Below are positions 7,676 to 15,480 of a stretch of 64,000 bases of DNA, piece after piece. Position 1 is the first letter of the stretch, and every line of letters begins with the position of its first letter. A program made the position numbers and the translations under genes. Under the pieces are notes generated by a model that was given only the letters and a program-made list of their open reading frames with translations, was not told the origin of the DNA and made no database searches. Origin of the DNA: PALSA-1353 sp036267155 (GTDB lineage: Bacteria > Planctomycetota > Phycisphaerae > Tepidisphaerales > Tepidisphaeraceae); assembly GCA_036267155.1 (NCBI GenBank), contig DATAWP010000004.1, forward strand, positions 1 through 64,000, written 5' to 3'.

Positions 7676-8305
7676 ATGAACAGACCCGGCACGGAAGGCC
7701 AAACCGTTTCGACACTTGCCTGGATCCAGAATTGGGTGTTCGATCACCTGGGCGACGTTCGCCACGAGCGTCGCGTCGCCTCCATCGCGGCCTCTCTTGT
7801 TGACCTGACTTTTCCGTTGCACGATCTGACCCGTGCCGATGTTCGGCTTCTGAAGATGGCGGCGCTGGTTCACGATGTGGGTCGATCCGTCGACAACAAA
7901 AATCATCCGTCGGTCGGCGCTCGCATGATCCGCCGAAACGCGGACATCCCCGTGAAAAAGGAACATCGCCGCGCTCTGGCGTACCTGACGCTCCGCCATC
8001 GCGGCGCGGTTCCCGCCGCCGATGACCCGGCCCTGCGCCGCCGCAAGGATGGCTCAACCCTTCGGCTGCTGCTGGGTTTCCTGCGAGCCGCCGATGCCCT
8101 GGACAGCCGCCGGCTCGCGACGCCGACGATAAGCCTTTCCCGCCGCGGCCGCAGAATTCGGATCGTCTGCCGCCTGCGCGAGGATTCCGCCGAGGCCCGC
8201 CGCATTTTCTCCCGCCGCAAGAAGTTCCGCCTGCTGGAGGAAATGCTCGATTGCCATATCGAAGTCGCCGTCATCGCCCAGCGGCGATTGCGCGCGGTGG
8301 CGTGA
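7676..8305 (+). CDS. HD-domain metal-dependent phosphohydrolase (Ppx/GppA C-domain-like)
   Basis: This 209-residue protein has HD superfamily motifs in order: HERRVASIAASLVDLT (first His), KMAALVHDVGRSVDNKNHP (the HD pair) and RALAYLTLRHRG (later His/Arg), followed by RLLLGFLRAADALDSRR with the last Asp. The pattern HDVG...NHPxxGA...RHRG resembles the HD half of exopolyphosphatase/guanosine pentaphosphatase proteins, but the ASKHA half is absent. The substrate could be a phosphorylated nucleotide or polyphosphate; this is inference. GGAGG at 7667-7671 supports ATG 7676. The C-terminal third is rich in arginine and may bind nucleic acid or polyphosphate. Confidence 0.72.
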   Translation: MNRPGTEGQTVSTLAWIQNWVFDHLGDVRHERRVASIAASLVDLTFPLHDLTRADVRLLKMAALVHDVGRSVDNKNHPSVGARMIRRNADIPVKKEHRRALAYLTLRHRGAVPAADDPALRRRKDGSTLRLLLGFLRAADALDSRRLATPTISLSRRGRRIRIVCRLREDSAEARRIFSRRKKFRLLEEMLDCHIEVAVIAQRRLRAVA

Positions 8306-8325
8306 GCCTCAACTGCCCTGTCAAA

Positions 8326-8739
8326 TCAGACGAGAAATCTTTCGGCGCGAATGTTCAACAGCTTTGAGAGCGCGCGGATCGCCGTCTTGCTCCAGTCTCG
8401 GTTGCCGTTAAGCATTTCGGATAGATTGGATTGGGCGATTCCGATTTCCTTCGCCAGCGCATTGACCGAAATTCCTTTCTCTTCCAGCCTGTGCCGGACG
8501 AGTTCCGCCGCAGTTACATTTCCGGGATCAACCGCCTGATGCGACCGCTTTTCATACTCGGCAATCAAATCGACCAGGACGTAAAGGTAATCGCGTGCGC
8601 CCTGGTCTATCCTTCGACTGGAAAGCTTGAGAAAAATGCTCTTTGCCCGCGCATGTTCGGCCGAATTCCTGAGCCGGCGCAACGGAAAATTGCGGACAAG
8701 TCCAAAATAGCTGTCGGGAAGAGTTTTTTTCGCGGCCAC
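8326..8739 (-). CDS. HigA-like XRE-family antitoxin without a toxin gene
   Basis: This 137-residue protein has a helix-turn-helix in its C-terminal half (ISVNALAKEIGIAQSNLSEM) and an N-terminal region resembling the HigA at 16008 (YFGLVRNFPLRRLRN versus YLELVRRFPLRRLKS). It is therefore a diverged paralogue of that antitoxin. The start is GTG 8739. No HigB-like frame precedes it: the upstream 170 bases hold a palindromic repeat instead. It could be an orphan that cross-neutralises the other HigB, or a regulator. It converges on the HD-domain gene, 20 bases away. Confidence 0.75.
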   Translation of the reverse strand: MAAKKTLPDSYFGLVRNFPLRRLRNSAEHARAKSIFLKLSSRRIDQGARDYLYVLVDLIAEYEKRSHQAVDPGNVTAAELVRHRLEEKGISVNALAKEIGIAQSNLSEMLNGNRDWSKTAIRALSKLLNIRAERFLV

Positions 8740-8767
8740 CGTTTTCGCCTTTGCAACAGGAGCATTG

Positions 8768-8853
8768 AACCAAGGAGATCACGGAGAAAAGCACGGAGTG
8801 AAATCCCCCATGTTATGGTCTTTGTTGCTGTTCTTTCCTATGTGATCTCTGCG
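8768..8853. repeat. Palindromic repeat upstream of the orphan HigA
   Basis: ACCAAGGAGATCACGGAGAA on the left faces TATGTGATCTCTGCGGTTCA on the right, forming an imperfect inverted repeat with TGATCTC as the core match. It belongs to the same loose family as the repeats near 6330 and 24850. It occupies the place where a HigB toxin gene would be expected. Confidence 0.5.
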
Positions 8854-8909
8854 GTTCATTCCGTTTCTCCGAACGCGGTAGAGCGGTCAGGTTGAGATTT
8901 TGGCCCAAT

Positions 8910-9659
8910 TTATTTCTGAGCGTGGGTTTTTCGATGCAATCGAAATATCCGGACGGGTTTCTGCTTCATCGCTATCTGCTCCGCGGTCTCCCGCAGATCC
9001 CACCCCTGCTGTGCAATCCACGGCACGAATAACTCTCCCGATTGCCGGCCCGGCTCGCCGAGCAAAACCGATCCGCCGTCCGCCAGATGTTCTTTCCAGA
9101 ATGCGTCCAGAAACTCCCACTGCTTGCGCTCATACAGAATGTCGGCTCCGAGGATCAGATCGAATCGCTCGCCCAGGCGATCGACTTGCCAATTTAACCG
9201 GCGGACGCGGATTTTGGGGCCGAACCGCACGCAGTTCAGCCGTGCGAACAATAGGGCCGGAGCTTCCAGGTCTGCCAGCATCACGTGCGCTTCCATAGAT
9301 GCGGCGGCCGCGCCGGCCAATCCCATCCCGCATCCCAGGTCCAGCACTCGCGTGCCGGGGGCGATTTGCATTGCCGTCATCGCCCCCGCGATTCCCAGGG
9401 CGCTTTCCCACAGTTCGGCCCAGTACGGAAGATGCAGCGGATCCTGCAAACGCACGCCGCTGATTTTTTCCCGCCGGTCTTCCTCGGCCACGATTTCGTC
9501 CAGCACCAAATCCGGATCGGCCACGCGAGTGAAGCGAATCGTGATATCGCCAAATCTCAAATCTTCGGTTGTCGTTTGATATTTCCGCTGAATCCGCGCC
9601 AGCAGCCGATGATATCGCCGATCGCACGCCGAATCCGGATTCGTTTGCAGGGCGTCCAC
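8910..9659 (-). CDS. Class I methyltransferase of the METTL/lysine-methyltransferase type
   Basis: The 249-residue protein shows motif I GTRVLDLGCGMGLAGAAAAS, the acidic loop ASMEAHVMLADLEAPALLFA, and the post-I motif FDLILGADILYERKQWEFL, the layout of the METTL21/23-like group that methylates lysines or small molecules. The preceding PLHLPYWAELWESA is the usual lead into the fold. The frame extends to 10025 antisense to sense-coding DNA, so GTG 9659 was taken; it is three bases from the Yip1 gene stop, which implies translational coupling. The target is unknown. The GTG has no clear ribosome-binding site. Confidence 0.78.
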   Translation of the reverse strand: MDALQTNPDSACDRRYHRLLARIQRKYQTTTEDLRFGDITIRFTRVADPDLVLDEIVAEEDRREKISGVRLQDPLHLPYWAELWESALGIAGAMTAMQIAPGTRVLDLGCGMGLAGAAAASMEAHVMLADLEAPALLFARLNCVRFGPKIRVRRLNWQVDRLGERFDLILGADILYERKQWEFLDAFWKEHLADGGSVLLGEPGRQSGELFVPWIAQQGWDLRETAEQIAMKQKPVRIFRLHRKTHAQK

Positions 9660-9661
9660 GA

Positions 9662-10435
9662 CTACTGATGCACGGTGGTGAGAGGAACGATCGGCGGGAC
9701 CGAGTCCTTGGCCAGCAAGTTGCACCAGACGAGCCAAACCACAAAAATTCCAGCCACGACGACGCCGGCGGTTCCCAGCAGCGTCAGGATCGAGCCGATG
9801 ATCGCCGCTCCCACGCGGACGCGCAGCCGCGCGATGGCCACCGTCATGAGCGTGACGAACATCCACAATCCCGCCAGGGCCGGCCCGATGGCCAGCCACG
9901 GCCGAGGTCCGCCTGGAATCAGCGCCAGAAGGCACACGCCCCCGAGATAGGTGATGCAGTTGTAGACCAGCACCGGCGGGGCCTTGCTGGTCATGTCGAA
10001 CGCCGTCAGCCGGTAGAACATCCACGTGATGATCTTCGGCATAATCGCCGCGGCGGCGCCGGCCAACAATCCTTCCAGCAGCGTGTTGATCACGTATTGC
10101 TGCGGGTCCAGATCGAGCGAATGGTCGCGGCTGTAAAACACGAAATACGCGAACGCCGATTGAATGAGCACGGCGACAAACCAGATGCCGCCGCAGGCGT
10201 AGGCGAAAATCTTCGCATCCTTGGCGGTTTCCGGCCGGCGCATTTTCGAGAGAAGCTGCGTCGGCTTGAACATCGCCCCGAGCGCGGTTTTGAAAAATGC
10301 CCCCATGAATCCGATCGATCCCCGATCCTCCCAGGGAATGCCGTCGCCGGACACCATCAGGTTCACCGATGCCTGTACTGTCTTTTTGTCCAGTGCGGCG
10401 ATGTGCATGTCCTGCGGCGAGGTATATTTTGCCAA
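9662..10435 (-). CDS. Yip1-family integral membrane protein
   Basis: This 257-residue protein has a soluble N-terminus of about 70 residues followed by about five hydrophobic segments, beginning FAYACGGIWFVAVLIQSAFA and ending VVVAGIFVVWLVWCNLLA. The order of segments and the GAFFKTALGAMFKPTQLL stretch before the first helix fit bacterial Yip1/YIF1-like proteins, whose function is poorly known. It precedes the methyltransferase gene in an operon with a two-base gap. No catalytic motif is visible. Confidence 0.72.
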   Translation of the reverse strand: MAKYTSPQDMHIAALDKKTVQASVNLMVSGDGIPWEDRGSIGFMGAFFKTALGAMFKPTQLLSKMRRPETAKDAKIFAYACGGIWFVAVLIQSAFAYFVFYSRDHSLDLDPQQYVINTLLEGLLAGAAAAIMPKIITWMFYRLTAFDMTSKAPPVLVYNCITYLGGVCLLALIPGGPRPWLAIGPALAGLWMFVTLMTVAIARLRVRVGAAIIGSILTLLGTAGVVVAGIFVVWLVWCNLLAKDSVPPIVPLTTVHQ

Positions 10436-10771
10436 ACTTGCCTCCGGCGAAGTGTAAGAGATTTTAAATCATAGCGCCCGGTTCGGGAAATCGCGAACAT
10501 CCAATTATATGGCGCTGCGGATCAGGTTTTTCGCCGGTTGCGTTTATCGTGACGGCTCTCGTCCGCAGACGGCTTGCTGAATCATTGTCAGGCCCGCCAA
10601 CGGCCCTCGTATCGGCGATGCCTGATGAGATTCGAGCCAGCGCCGCCGGCCAGGATGGAGGGCGTCACCGACCATCCTCTTCTTCCATCCGCGCCCGCTT
10701 TACATCCCACCCACCTGGGTTTATCGTTCCCGCCGGAATATCACGTAAAGACGCGACAGCAGTAGTGGTTC
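10436..10771. other. Divergent intergenic region, 336 bp, no recognised feature
   Basis: The stretch separates the Yip1 gene (minus strand) from a small lipoprotein gene (plus strand). I see no convincing frame, tRNA, repeat or strong promoter. AT-rich words near 10459-10510 could hold the Yip1 promoter. Confidence 0.4.
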
Positions 10772-10990
10772 ATGCAACGCTGGTCCTTCGCAATTTCTTT
10801 GCTTCTCCTGGTCGGGTGCAGTTCCAAGCTGGAAACGGGTTATGACCCCAAGCGTTTGGATATGCCCCTCTCTCAGCGCGAAACCCTTTATTCGGACCCG
10901 TACAGCGAGCAGGCCATGCAGGCCCAGCAGGAGGGACAATCCGGCGGTGGAGGCGGCGGTTCGGCCGCTCATCGGCCCGGAAGCCCCTGA
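10772..10990 (+). CDS. Small lipoprotein, function unknown
   Basis: This 72-residue protein starts with a lipoprotein signal, RWSFAISLLLLVGCSSK, with the lipobox LVGC and the modified cysteine at residue 16. The mature part is about 57 residues, hydrophilic, and ends in a glycine run and a Ser/His/Pro tail. No domain is recognised. It is followed after 44 bases by the HEAT/TPR gene, which has its own -10. The lipobox makes the frame credible despite its shortness. Confidence 0.6.
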   Translation: MQRWSFAISLLLLVGCSSKLETGYDPKRLDMPLSQRETLYSDPYSEQAMQAQQEGQSGGGGGGSAAHRPGSP

Positions 10991-11022
10991 AAATGCGAGT
11001 GGATCGCTCTCTTGGCGTCGCC

Positions 11023-11028
11023 TAGCAT
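11023..11028 (+). promoter_or_regulatory. -10-like hexamer TAGCAT six bases before the HEAT/TPR gene
   Basis: TAGCAT lies six bases before ATG 11035 with no ribosome-binding site between, the same spacing as for proA and uvrB. The hexamer matches the consensus at four of six positions. Confidence 0.4.
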
Positions 11029-11034
11029 CAACGG

Positions 11035-11697
11035 ATGGGAACCTTGACCGCGATTGATCCGTCTCAGTTCGTGCAACTCGTCGAGCCGCTTCTGGCGAAG
11101 AAGGATTTGCCCGGATTGCTCGACCTGCTCAAGGCGAATTGGCAGCCCGAGCAAATCCGCGGCCTGCTCCGCTCGCGCCATTGCGATGCGAGGAAGGTAG
11201 CTCTGCTCGCCCTCGCCCTGGTCGGTCCCACCTGCTGCACTGAAGAACTTTCCCATCAACTAAAAGATCCCGATCCAGTCATCAACGAATTGGCCGAACA
11301 CGCCCTCTGGGCAATCTGGTTTCGCAGCGGCAAGACGCAAGAGGCCAATCAACTGGTCTGCCGCGGGGCCGAGGCGCTCAACACCCGCGATTTCCCCCGT
11401 GCCATCGAAATCCTCAGCCACGCCATCCGTGTCGATCCCAACTTTGCCGAGGCGTACAACCAGCGGGCCATCGCCTATTACCTTTCCGAAGATTACATAC
11501 ACAGCGTCGCCGATTGCGAGCGGGTCATCAAAAGAATGCCGTGCCATTTCGGCGCCTGGGCTGGCATGGGGCATTGCCATGCCCATCTCGACGAGATTCC
11601 GCAGGCCATTGAATGTTACGAGAAGGCCCTTTCGATCAATCCCCATCTGAGTTGCGTTCGCGAAGCGGTGGGCGAATTGAAAAAACAAAGTTCGTGA
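11035..11697 (+). CDS. HEAT/TPR repeat protein
   Basis: This 220-residue protein has two parts. Residues 1-105 form HEAT-like helices (DARKVALLALALVG, VINELAEHALWAIWF). Residues 110-215 contain three TPR units (DFPRAIEILSHAIRVDPNF, AEAYNQRAIAYYLSEDYIHS, IPQAIECYEKALSINPHL). Such proteins act as scaffolds, and no signal peptide is present, so it is probably cytoplasmic. Its stop overlaps the GTG start of the following membrane protein gene, which suggests the two products work together. Confidence 0.8.
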   Translation: MGTLTAIDPSQFVQLVEPLLAKKDLPGLLDLLKANWQPEQIRGLLRSRHCDARKVALLALALVGPTCCTEELSHQLKDPDPVINELAEHALWAIWFRSGKTQEANQLVCRGAEALNTRDFPRAIEILSHAIRVDPNFAEAYNQRAIAYYLSEDYIHSVADCERVIKRMPCHFGAWAGMGHCHAHLDEIPQAIECYEKALSINPHLSCVREAVGELKKQSS

Positions 11698-12737
11698 ATG
11701 TGAATTCCTACGCCCCTGTCACCCGCAAATTTATCTCCGCCGTCTGGCGGCGGATTCTGCTCATCCGAATCGTCGAGTCGATTGCATTGAGCACCGCCGT
11801 CGCCGCCGCGGCGGGGTTGGCATTGATGCCGATCCTCTGGTGGCGCGGCCAATCTGGTTTGCCGCTCGCTCTGGCGATGCTGATCCTGGGCACAACCAGC
11901 GGCCTGATCTGGGGAATCGCCCGCCGTCCAACGCGCTTCGCGGCCGCCCTTGAGGCCGACCGGCAACTGAATCTACACGATCTGCTCGGCACGGTTTATC
12001 TGCTGGCCGATGTCGCAGCCGATCCCTGGGGTGAATCGCTCGCTGTTATCAGCGACACCCGGTGCCGCTCGTTGCGGCCGTCCGCCGTGGTCGTTAATCG
12101 TTTGGGGCTTCGCGCCTGGGGCGGCGTTGGGGTTCTGGGGGCGCTGCTCATCACGCTGGGCTTATTTACATCCCGGCCCATTGAAGTCAGCGCCGCCACA
12201 TCGTCCTCGGCAACGAATCCGCACGCTCTGCGCATGATTCAGCCTCCCGTCGCTATTGCGGATCAGGCTTCGTCGCGCGCGGCCCGGCCGCCGGGTTCCG
12301 GCGGGACTGACGATATCTCCAATCGTGGCTTCGAGCAGGATCGCCCGGACGATTCCCCAGCCAACGCATTATCGAAGACAAATTCCGCTCAGAATCATGC
12401 CGCGTCCGCTGACGATTCCGCCATCGGCGGAGGTGCGGCTGTCACGCACTCGCAACAATCACCGCAGGAATCGCCGCCGATTCTCGCCACAGCGGATAAT
12501 CCTTCGCATTCCGGCCCAGCCGCCGTCGGCGCAGGTCAATCGGATGCGAGTGCCCATTCGCCCGGCGATTTTGGCGGTACATCAGCAAGCCACTCGCGAA
12601 ATCTCAATCCTTCATCGCCACCATGGCAGACCAGCGAGTGGCCTGCCGATGCTGCCGCCGCCCGCGCGGCGATCGGGAGCGGACGAGTTCCCGATTCCGA
12701 TGCCGATCTTGTCCGCGACTATTTTCAGCGCGATTAA
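11694..12737 (+). CDS. Membrane protein with a long low-complexity C-terminus, function unknown
   Basis: Starting at GTG 11694, which overlaps the TPR gene stop (GTGA), this protein has 347 residues. Hydrophobic segments lie near residues 20-40 (ESIALSTAVAAAAGLALMP), 46-62 and 130-150 (GGVGVLGALLITLGLF). From about residue 165 on the sequence is rich in Ser, Ala, Pro, His, Asn and Gln without repeats, as in a disordered tail. The segment EADRQLNLHDLLGTVYLL between helices two and three resembles a motif in some large planctomycete membrane proteins, but I cannot name the family. No catalytic residues are apparent. Confidence 0.65.
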   Translation: MNVNSYAPVTRKFISAVWRRILLIRIVESIALSTAVAAAAGLALMPILWWRGQSGLPLALAMLILGTTSGLIWGIARRPTRFAAALEADRQLNLHDLLGTVYLLADVAADPWGESLAVISDTRCRSLRPSAVVVNRLGLRAWGGVGVLGALLITLGLFTSRPIEVSAATSSSATNPHALRMIQPPVAIADQASSRAARPPGSGGTDDISNRGFEQDRPDDSPANALSKTNSAQNHAASADDSAIGGGAAVTHSQQSPQESPPILATADNPSHSGPAAVGAGQSDASAHSPGDFGGTSASHSRNLNPSSPPWQTSEWPADAAAARAAIGSGRVPDSDADLVRDYFQRD

Positions 12738-12775
12738 CGATTTCAATTCATCGTGAATCGTAATGACTCCGGTGC

Positions 12776-13348
12776 TTACTCTTTACCGGCTTGCGCCTCG
12801 CGCATGAGCCGCCGCCAAAGCTCCGCAAGGTCGAGTGCTGTTACCCATCGTTCCATATATGGCACATCGAGCAATTCTCCCTGAAGCTCGTAAACGCTTC
12901 GTGCGTCGCTGAACTGTTTTTCGCTGCCACCCGACATTTTGGCCCAACGCAGTTTCATCAATATCGTGTCCTCCGGACGGGACACATAAATCCGCTGCCC
13001 CTCGAAATTCTCGACGTAGCGGCGCGCGAATCGCGATTGATCGAACGGATCATCGGTCAACAGCCAGAAATCGACTTTGTCGCCGCCCACAACGTCGAGG
13101 AGATTGAACTGACCCTTGCGCGCAATCGCCTCGGCAATCGCCGTCGCATCAAGATAGTAATCGGGACCGGGAAACGCCGCGAGGAGAGACTGGATCCCCG
13201 CCGGCGTGATGGCCACCACAAGATCAATGTCGTGCGTCAGACGCGGTTCGCCCTGCGAACTGGACGCAAATGAGCCAGTCAGCATGTAAGGAGTCTTGCC
13301 CGCATCAAGCGCGGCCACCGTCTTTTTCAGTAGTTCCGATTGTGACAT
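12776..13348 (-). CDS. Nucleotidyltransferase-fold protein (DUF6036/AbiEii-like)
   Basis: This 190-residue protein has the nucleotidyltransferase core: GS in YMLTGSFASSSQGEPRLTHD, followed by the D-x-D pair in HDIDLVVAI, and a third acidic strand near DKVDFWLLTDDPFDQSRF. The segment YVSRPEDTILMKLRWAKMSG is typical of the DUF6036/AbiEii-type branch found in abortive-infection and toxin-antitoxin loci. It overlaps by 22 bases the end of a 71-residue partner gene upstream on the same strand. The two together look like a two-gene system of unproven function. The substrate and target are unknown. Confidence 0.75.
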   Translation of the reverse strand: MSQSELLKKTVAALDAGKTPYMLTGSFASSSQGEPRLTHDIDLVVAITPAGIQSLLAAFPGPDYYLDATAIAEAIARKGQFNLLDVVGGDKVDFWLLTDDPFDQSRFARRYVENFEGQRIYVSRPEDTILMKLRWAKMSGGSEKQFSDARSVYELQGELLDVPYMERWVTALDLAELWRRLMREAQAGKE

Positions 13349-13542
13349 CGCGCCAGCCGGTTTAGGTAAATCGCATGAAGTTGCCGGTCATCCGCTTCTG
13401 GAAACCGCCGGCGCAGGCCGTGCAGAAACAGGCGTTTTCCCAGTTCCGATAGTTCCATCGCCTTGGCCAGCCGCTGCGCCGGCGTCATGCGCCTCAGCAC
13501 GTTGATGTACCGGCGTCGATCTGACACGGATTGGTCGTCCAT
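13327..13542 (-). CDS. Small conserved partner of the nucleotidyltransferase (CHNRNY-tail protein)
   Basis: This 71-residue basic protein reads RMTPAQRLAKAMELSELGKR and LFLHGLRRRFPEADD, then ends RLARCHNRNY. It is predicted to be all-helical. I believe similar short proteins with the same ending sit before nucleotidyltransferase genes in many bacteria, but I cannot verify this here. ATG 13542 is seven bases after a TACAAT, so the message may be leaderless. The stop lies 22 bases inside the next gene, implying tight coupling. A role as antitoxin or adaptor is inference from the gene order. Confidence 0.72.
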   Translation of the reverse strand: MDDQSVSDRRRYINVLRRMTPAQRLAKAMELSELGKRLFLHGLRRRFPEADDRQLHAIYLNRLARCHNRNY

Positions 13543-13549
13543 GGGTAAG

Positions 13550-13555
13550 ATTGTA
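13550..13555 (-). promoter_or_regulatory. -10 hexamer TACAAT of the small-partner/nucleotidyltransferase operon
   Basis: On the minus strand TACAAT ends seven bases before ATG 13542, with no ribosome-binding site between. The -35 region is not well matched. Confidence 0.5.
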
Positions 13556-13759
13556 CGTGAAATCGGTGGAAATGAGGCGAGTGGAGCATCGCTCGCGTAA
13601 TTGTTTACAGTCTTTAGCGGGAGATCAAAAATCGGAGTGACAAGATGCCAGGTGAACTTTCCCTGTGCTTTTGCACTGGGATCAAGGATTTGGTGTCGCG
13701 CAACCTCGGACCGGGGAATATGCTCATCGACGGATGAGATCGGCCGATCCTTATCGACC

Positions 13760-14338
13760 TCACGACTGCACCCGGCGCTCATCACAAAGGGCGATGATAG
13801 CTCGCGCCTGTTCAAGCCACTCGGGATGTCGAGAACCTCGATCGCTTTCCACAACCGAACGCCAGAGGCTTTTAGCCGCCGCATAATCTTTGAGCGAGAA
13901 CGCGAGGGCCGATCCCTCGGCAGCAGCCTTGAACGTTCCGAAAGCACAGACATATTCCTCGCGTCCGACTTCGCGCGGCCGTTGATATTCCGCCAAGGCA
14001 TAAGGGAGGCTGGTGAACTTTTCCAGCCAGGGCAATCCAACGTCAACAATCACGCTCAACGCATCTTGGATGACCGCGGCGAGGTTTGAACCGTCTGGGC
14101 GGACGTACCAGATGCCCAAACGCGGATACTCGGTCTGAAGAATCCGCTTCTCTAGATGCAACCTTGCATGGCAACCGTATTCAGGTGGTTCGGTGGGTTG
14201 TACGCGATAAAACGCCGGCCACTTGCGAGCGTTGAACTTATCGAAGCCAGCAACGCGAAGGGTCGGCCAAACCTTGCGCTTTATCTCCGCGTTGACCTGC
14301 CGCGAACTAAAATCTACGGGACCTCCAGAACCTTGCAT
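13760..14338 (-). CDS. Hypothetical protein, possibly DUF4304-like
   Basis: The 192-residue frame contains IKRKVWPTLRVAGFDKFNAR near the start and DVGLPWLEKFTSLPYALAEY later, an arrangement that recalls DUF4304, a family of small cytosolic proteins sometimes found as immunity proteins. No catalytic motif is seen. The protein has alternating strands and helices and good residue composition for the strand. The last 50 residues are helical (SLKDYAAAKSLWRSVVESD). The neighbouring 216 bases downstream (13543-13759) show no gene. The assignment to a family is tentative. Confidence 0.55.
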   Translation of the reverse strand: MQGSGGPVDFSSRQVNAEIKRKVWPTLRVAGFDKFNARKWPAFYRVQPTEPPEYGCHARLHLEKRILQTEYPRLGIWYVRPDGSNLAAVIQDALSVIVDVGLPWLEKFTSLPYALAEYQRPREVGREEYVCAFGTFKAAAEGSALAFSLKDYAAAKSLWRSVVESDRGSRHPEWLEQARAIIALCDERRVQS

Positions 14339-14504
14339 TTAGGCTATCATCTGAACCGTTGAGAAAATTTCAAATCCTATTGCGTAGTCGTCGTAACCTT
14401 GGATTTTCCGTCGATTTTCCGGGAACTAGTCGAACCACCGTTAACTATTCAGGCGCTAGTTGGGTAGGGAGTTGGGGTCGAAAAACCGCCAAAGCGAAAT
14501 TCCG

Positions 14505-14528
14505 TCCCGTCAAATCGAAATGACGGGA
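14505..14528. terminator. Hairpin downstream of purC
   Basis: TCCCGTCA and TGACGGGA pair perfectly with an eight-base loop, 17-40 bases past the purC stop. A second overlapping pairing (GTCAAATC with GATTTGAC) is also possible. There is no T-run, so termination would be inefficient or Rho-dependent. Confidence 0.35.
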
Positions 14529-14544
14529 TTTGACCCTACGGCCG

Positions 14545-15435
14545 CTAAACCTCGGCATCCTCGCCAGTCAACATCTTATACGCCTCGAGATATCGCTGTC
14601 GCGTTCCCGCCACGACCTCGCTCGGCAGCGGCGGGGCGGGCGGCTGCTTGTTCCAATCCAGGCCCTCCAGATAATTCCGCACATACTGCTTGTCGAAACT
14701 CGCCTGATCGCGGCCCGGCTCGTATTCGCTCGCCGGCCAGAATCGGCTGCTGTCGGGCGTCAGAACTTCGTCAATCAGAATGATCCGGCCGTCTGGCAAC
14801 CGGCCGAATTCGAATTTCGTGTCGGCGATAATCACGCCGCGGCCTTCGGCGTGTTGGGCGGCCAGGGTGTAAAGTTCCAACGTTCGATTCCGCAATTGCG
14901 TGGCTGTCGATTCGCCGATGCGGCTGACCGTTTCCTCAAAACTGATGTTCATGTCGTGGCCGGATTCTTCCTTGGTGGCCGGGGTAAAGATCGCCTTCGG
15001 CAATCGGTCGCATTGCCGCAGACCGGCTGGCAATTCGATGCCGCAGACCGTTTGGGATTTTTGGTATTCCTTCCAGCCCGATCCGGCCAGGTATCCGCGG
15101 GCAACGCATTCGATGGGGATCACCGATGCTTTTGTCACCAGCATCGAGCGGCCTTCGATCTGATCGCGATGGGCTTTCAGCGAAGCCGGATAATCAAACA
15201 TGTCCGCCCCGATCAGATGGTTCTCGAATTTTTCGGCGAACTTTTCGAACCAGAACAGGCTCAGTGCGGTGAGAATCTTTCCCTTGTCCGGAATTCCATT
15301 GGGCATGACGCAGTCGAACGCGCTGATTCGATCGGTGGCGACGATCAGCAGTTGCTCACCGAGGTCGTAAACATCGCGTACTTTTCCGCGCCGGACCGGG
15401 AAGGGCAGTGAAGATTGCAGCAGTGGGGGATTCAT
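14545..15435 (-). CDS. purC: Phosphoribosylaminoimidazole-succinocarboxamide synthase (SAICAR synthase)
   Basis: PurC joins aspartate to CAIR with ATP in purine synthesis. The 296-residue length fits the longer form of the family. Diagnostic stretches are RRGKVRDVYDLGEQLLIVAT, DRISAFDCVMPNGIPDKGK, IECVARGYLAGSGWKEYQ, IIADTKFEFG and IDEVLTPDSSRFW. The reading frame starts at ATG 15435, eight bases after a TTTAAT on the minus strand, so it is another candidate leaderless gene. No other pur genes are adjacent. Confidence 0.97.
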   Translation of the reverse strand: MNPPLLQSSLPFPVRRGKVRDVYDLGEQLLIVATDRISAFDCVMPNGIPDKGKILTALSLFWFEKFAEKFENHLIGADMFDYPASLKAHRDQIEGRSMLVTKASVIPIECVARGYLAGSGWKEYQKSQTVCGIELPAGLRQCDRLPKAIFTPATKEESGHDMNISFEETVSRIGESTATQLRNRTLELYTLAAQHAEGRGVIIADTKFEFGRLPDGRIILIDEVLTPDSSRFWPASEYEPGRDQASFDKQYVRNYLEGLDWNKQPPAPPLPSEVVAGTRQRYLEAYKMLTGEDAEV

Positions 15436-15443
15436 CGCGGTAA

Positions 15444-15449
15444 ATTAAA
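15444..15449 (-). promoter_or_regulatory. -10-like hexamer TTTAAT of purC
   Basis: TTTAAT on the minus strand ends eight bases before the purC ATG. No ribosome-binding site is visible in the gap. Confidence 0.45.
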
Positions 15450-15480
15450 GCGTCCTTGCCGGTAATGCAAAATTTACTTG

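Noticed and set aside
9660..10025. N-terminal extension of the minus-strand methyltransferase up to 10025
   Set aside because: The extension overlaps the Yip1 gene in another frame and reads as low-complexity Arg/Gly/Asp; GTG 9659 gives a normal family length.
10549..10845. 98-codon plus-strand frame before the small lipoprotein
   Set aside because: Overlaps the lipoprotein start in another frame and has no family features or ribosome-binding site.
13601..14089. 162-codon plus-strand frame
   Set aside because: Mostly antisense to the DUF4304-like gene; residue composition is poor and no ribosome-binding site is present.
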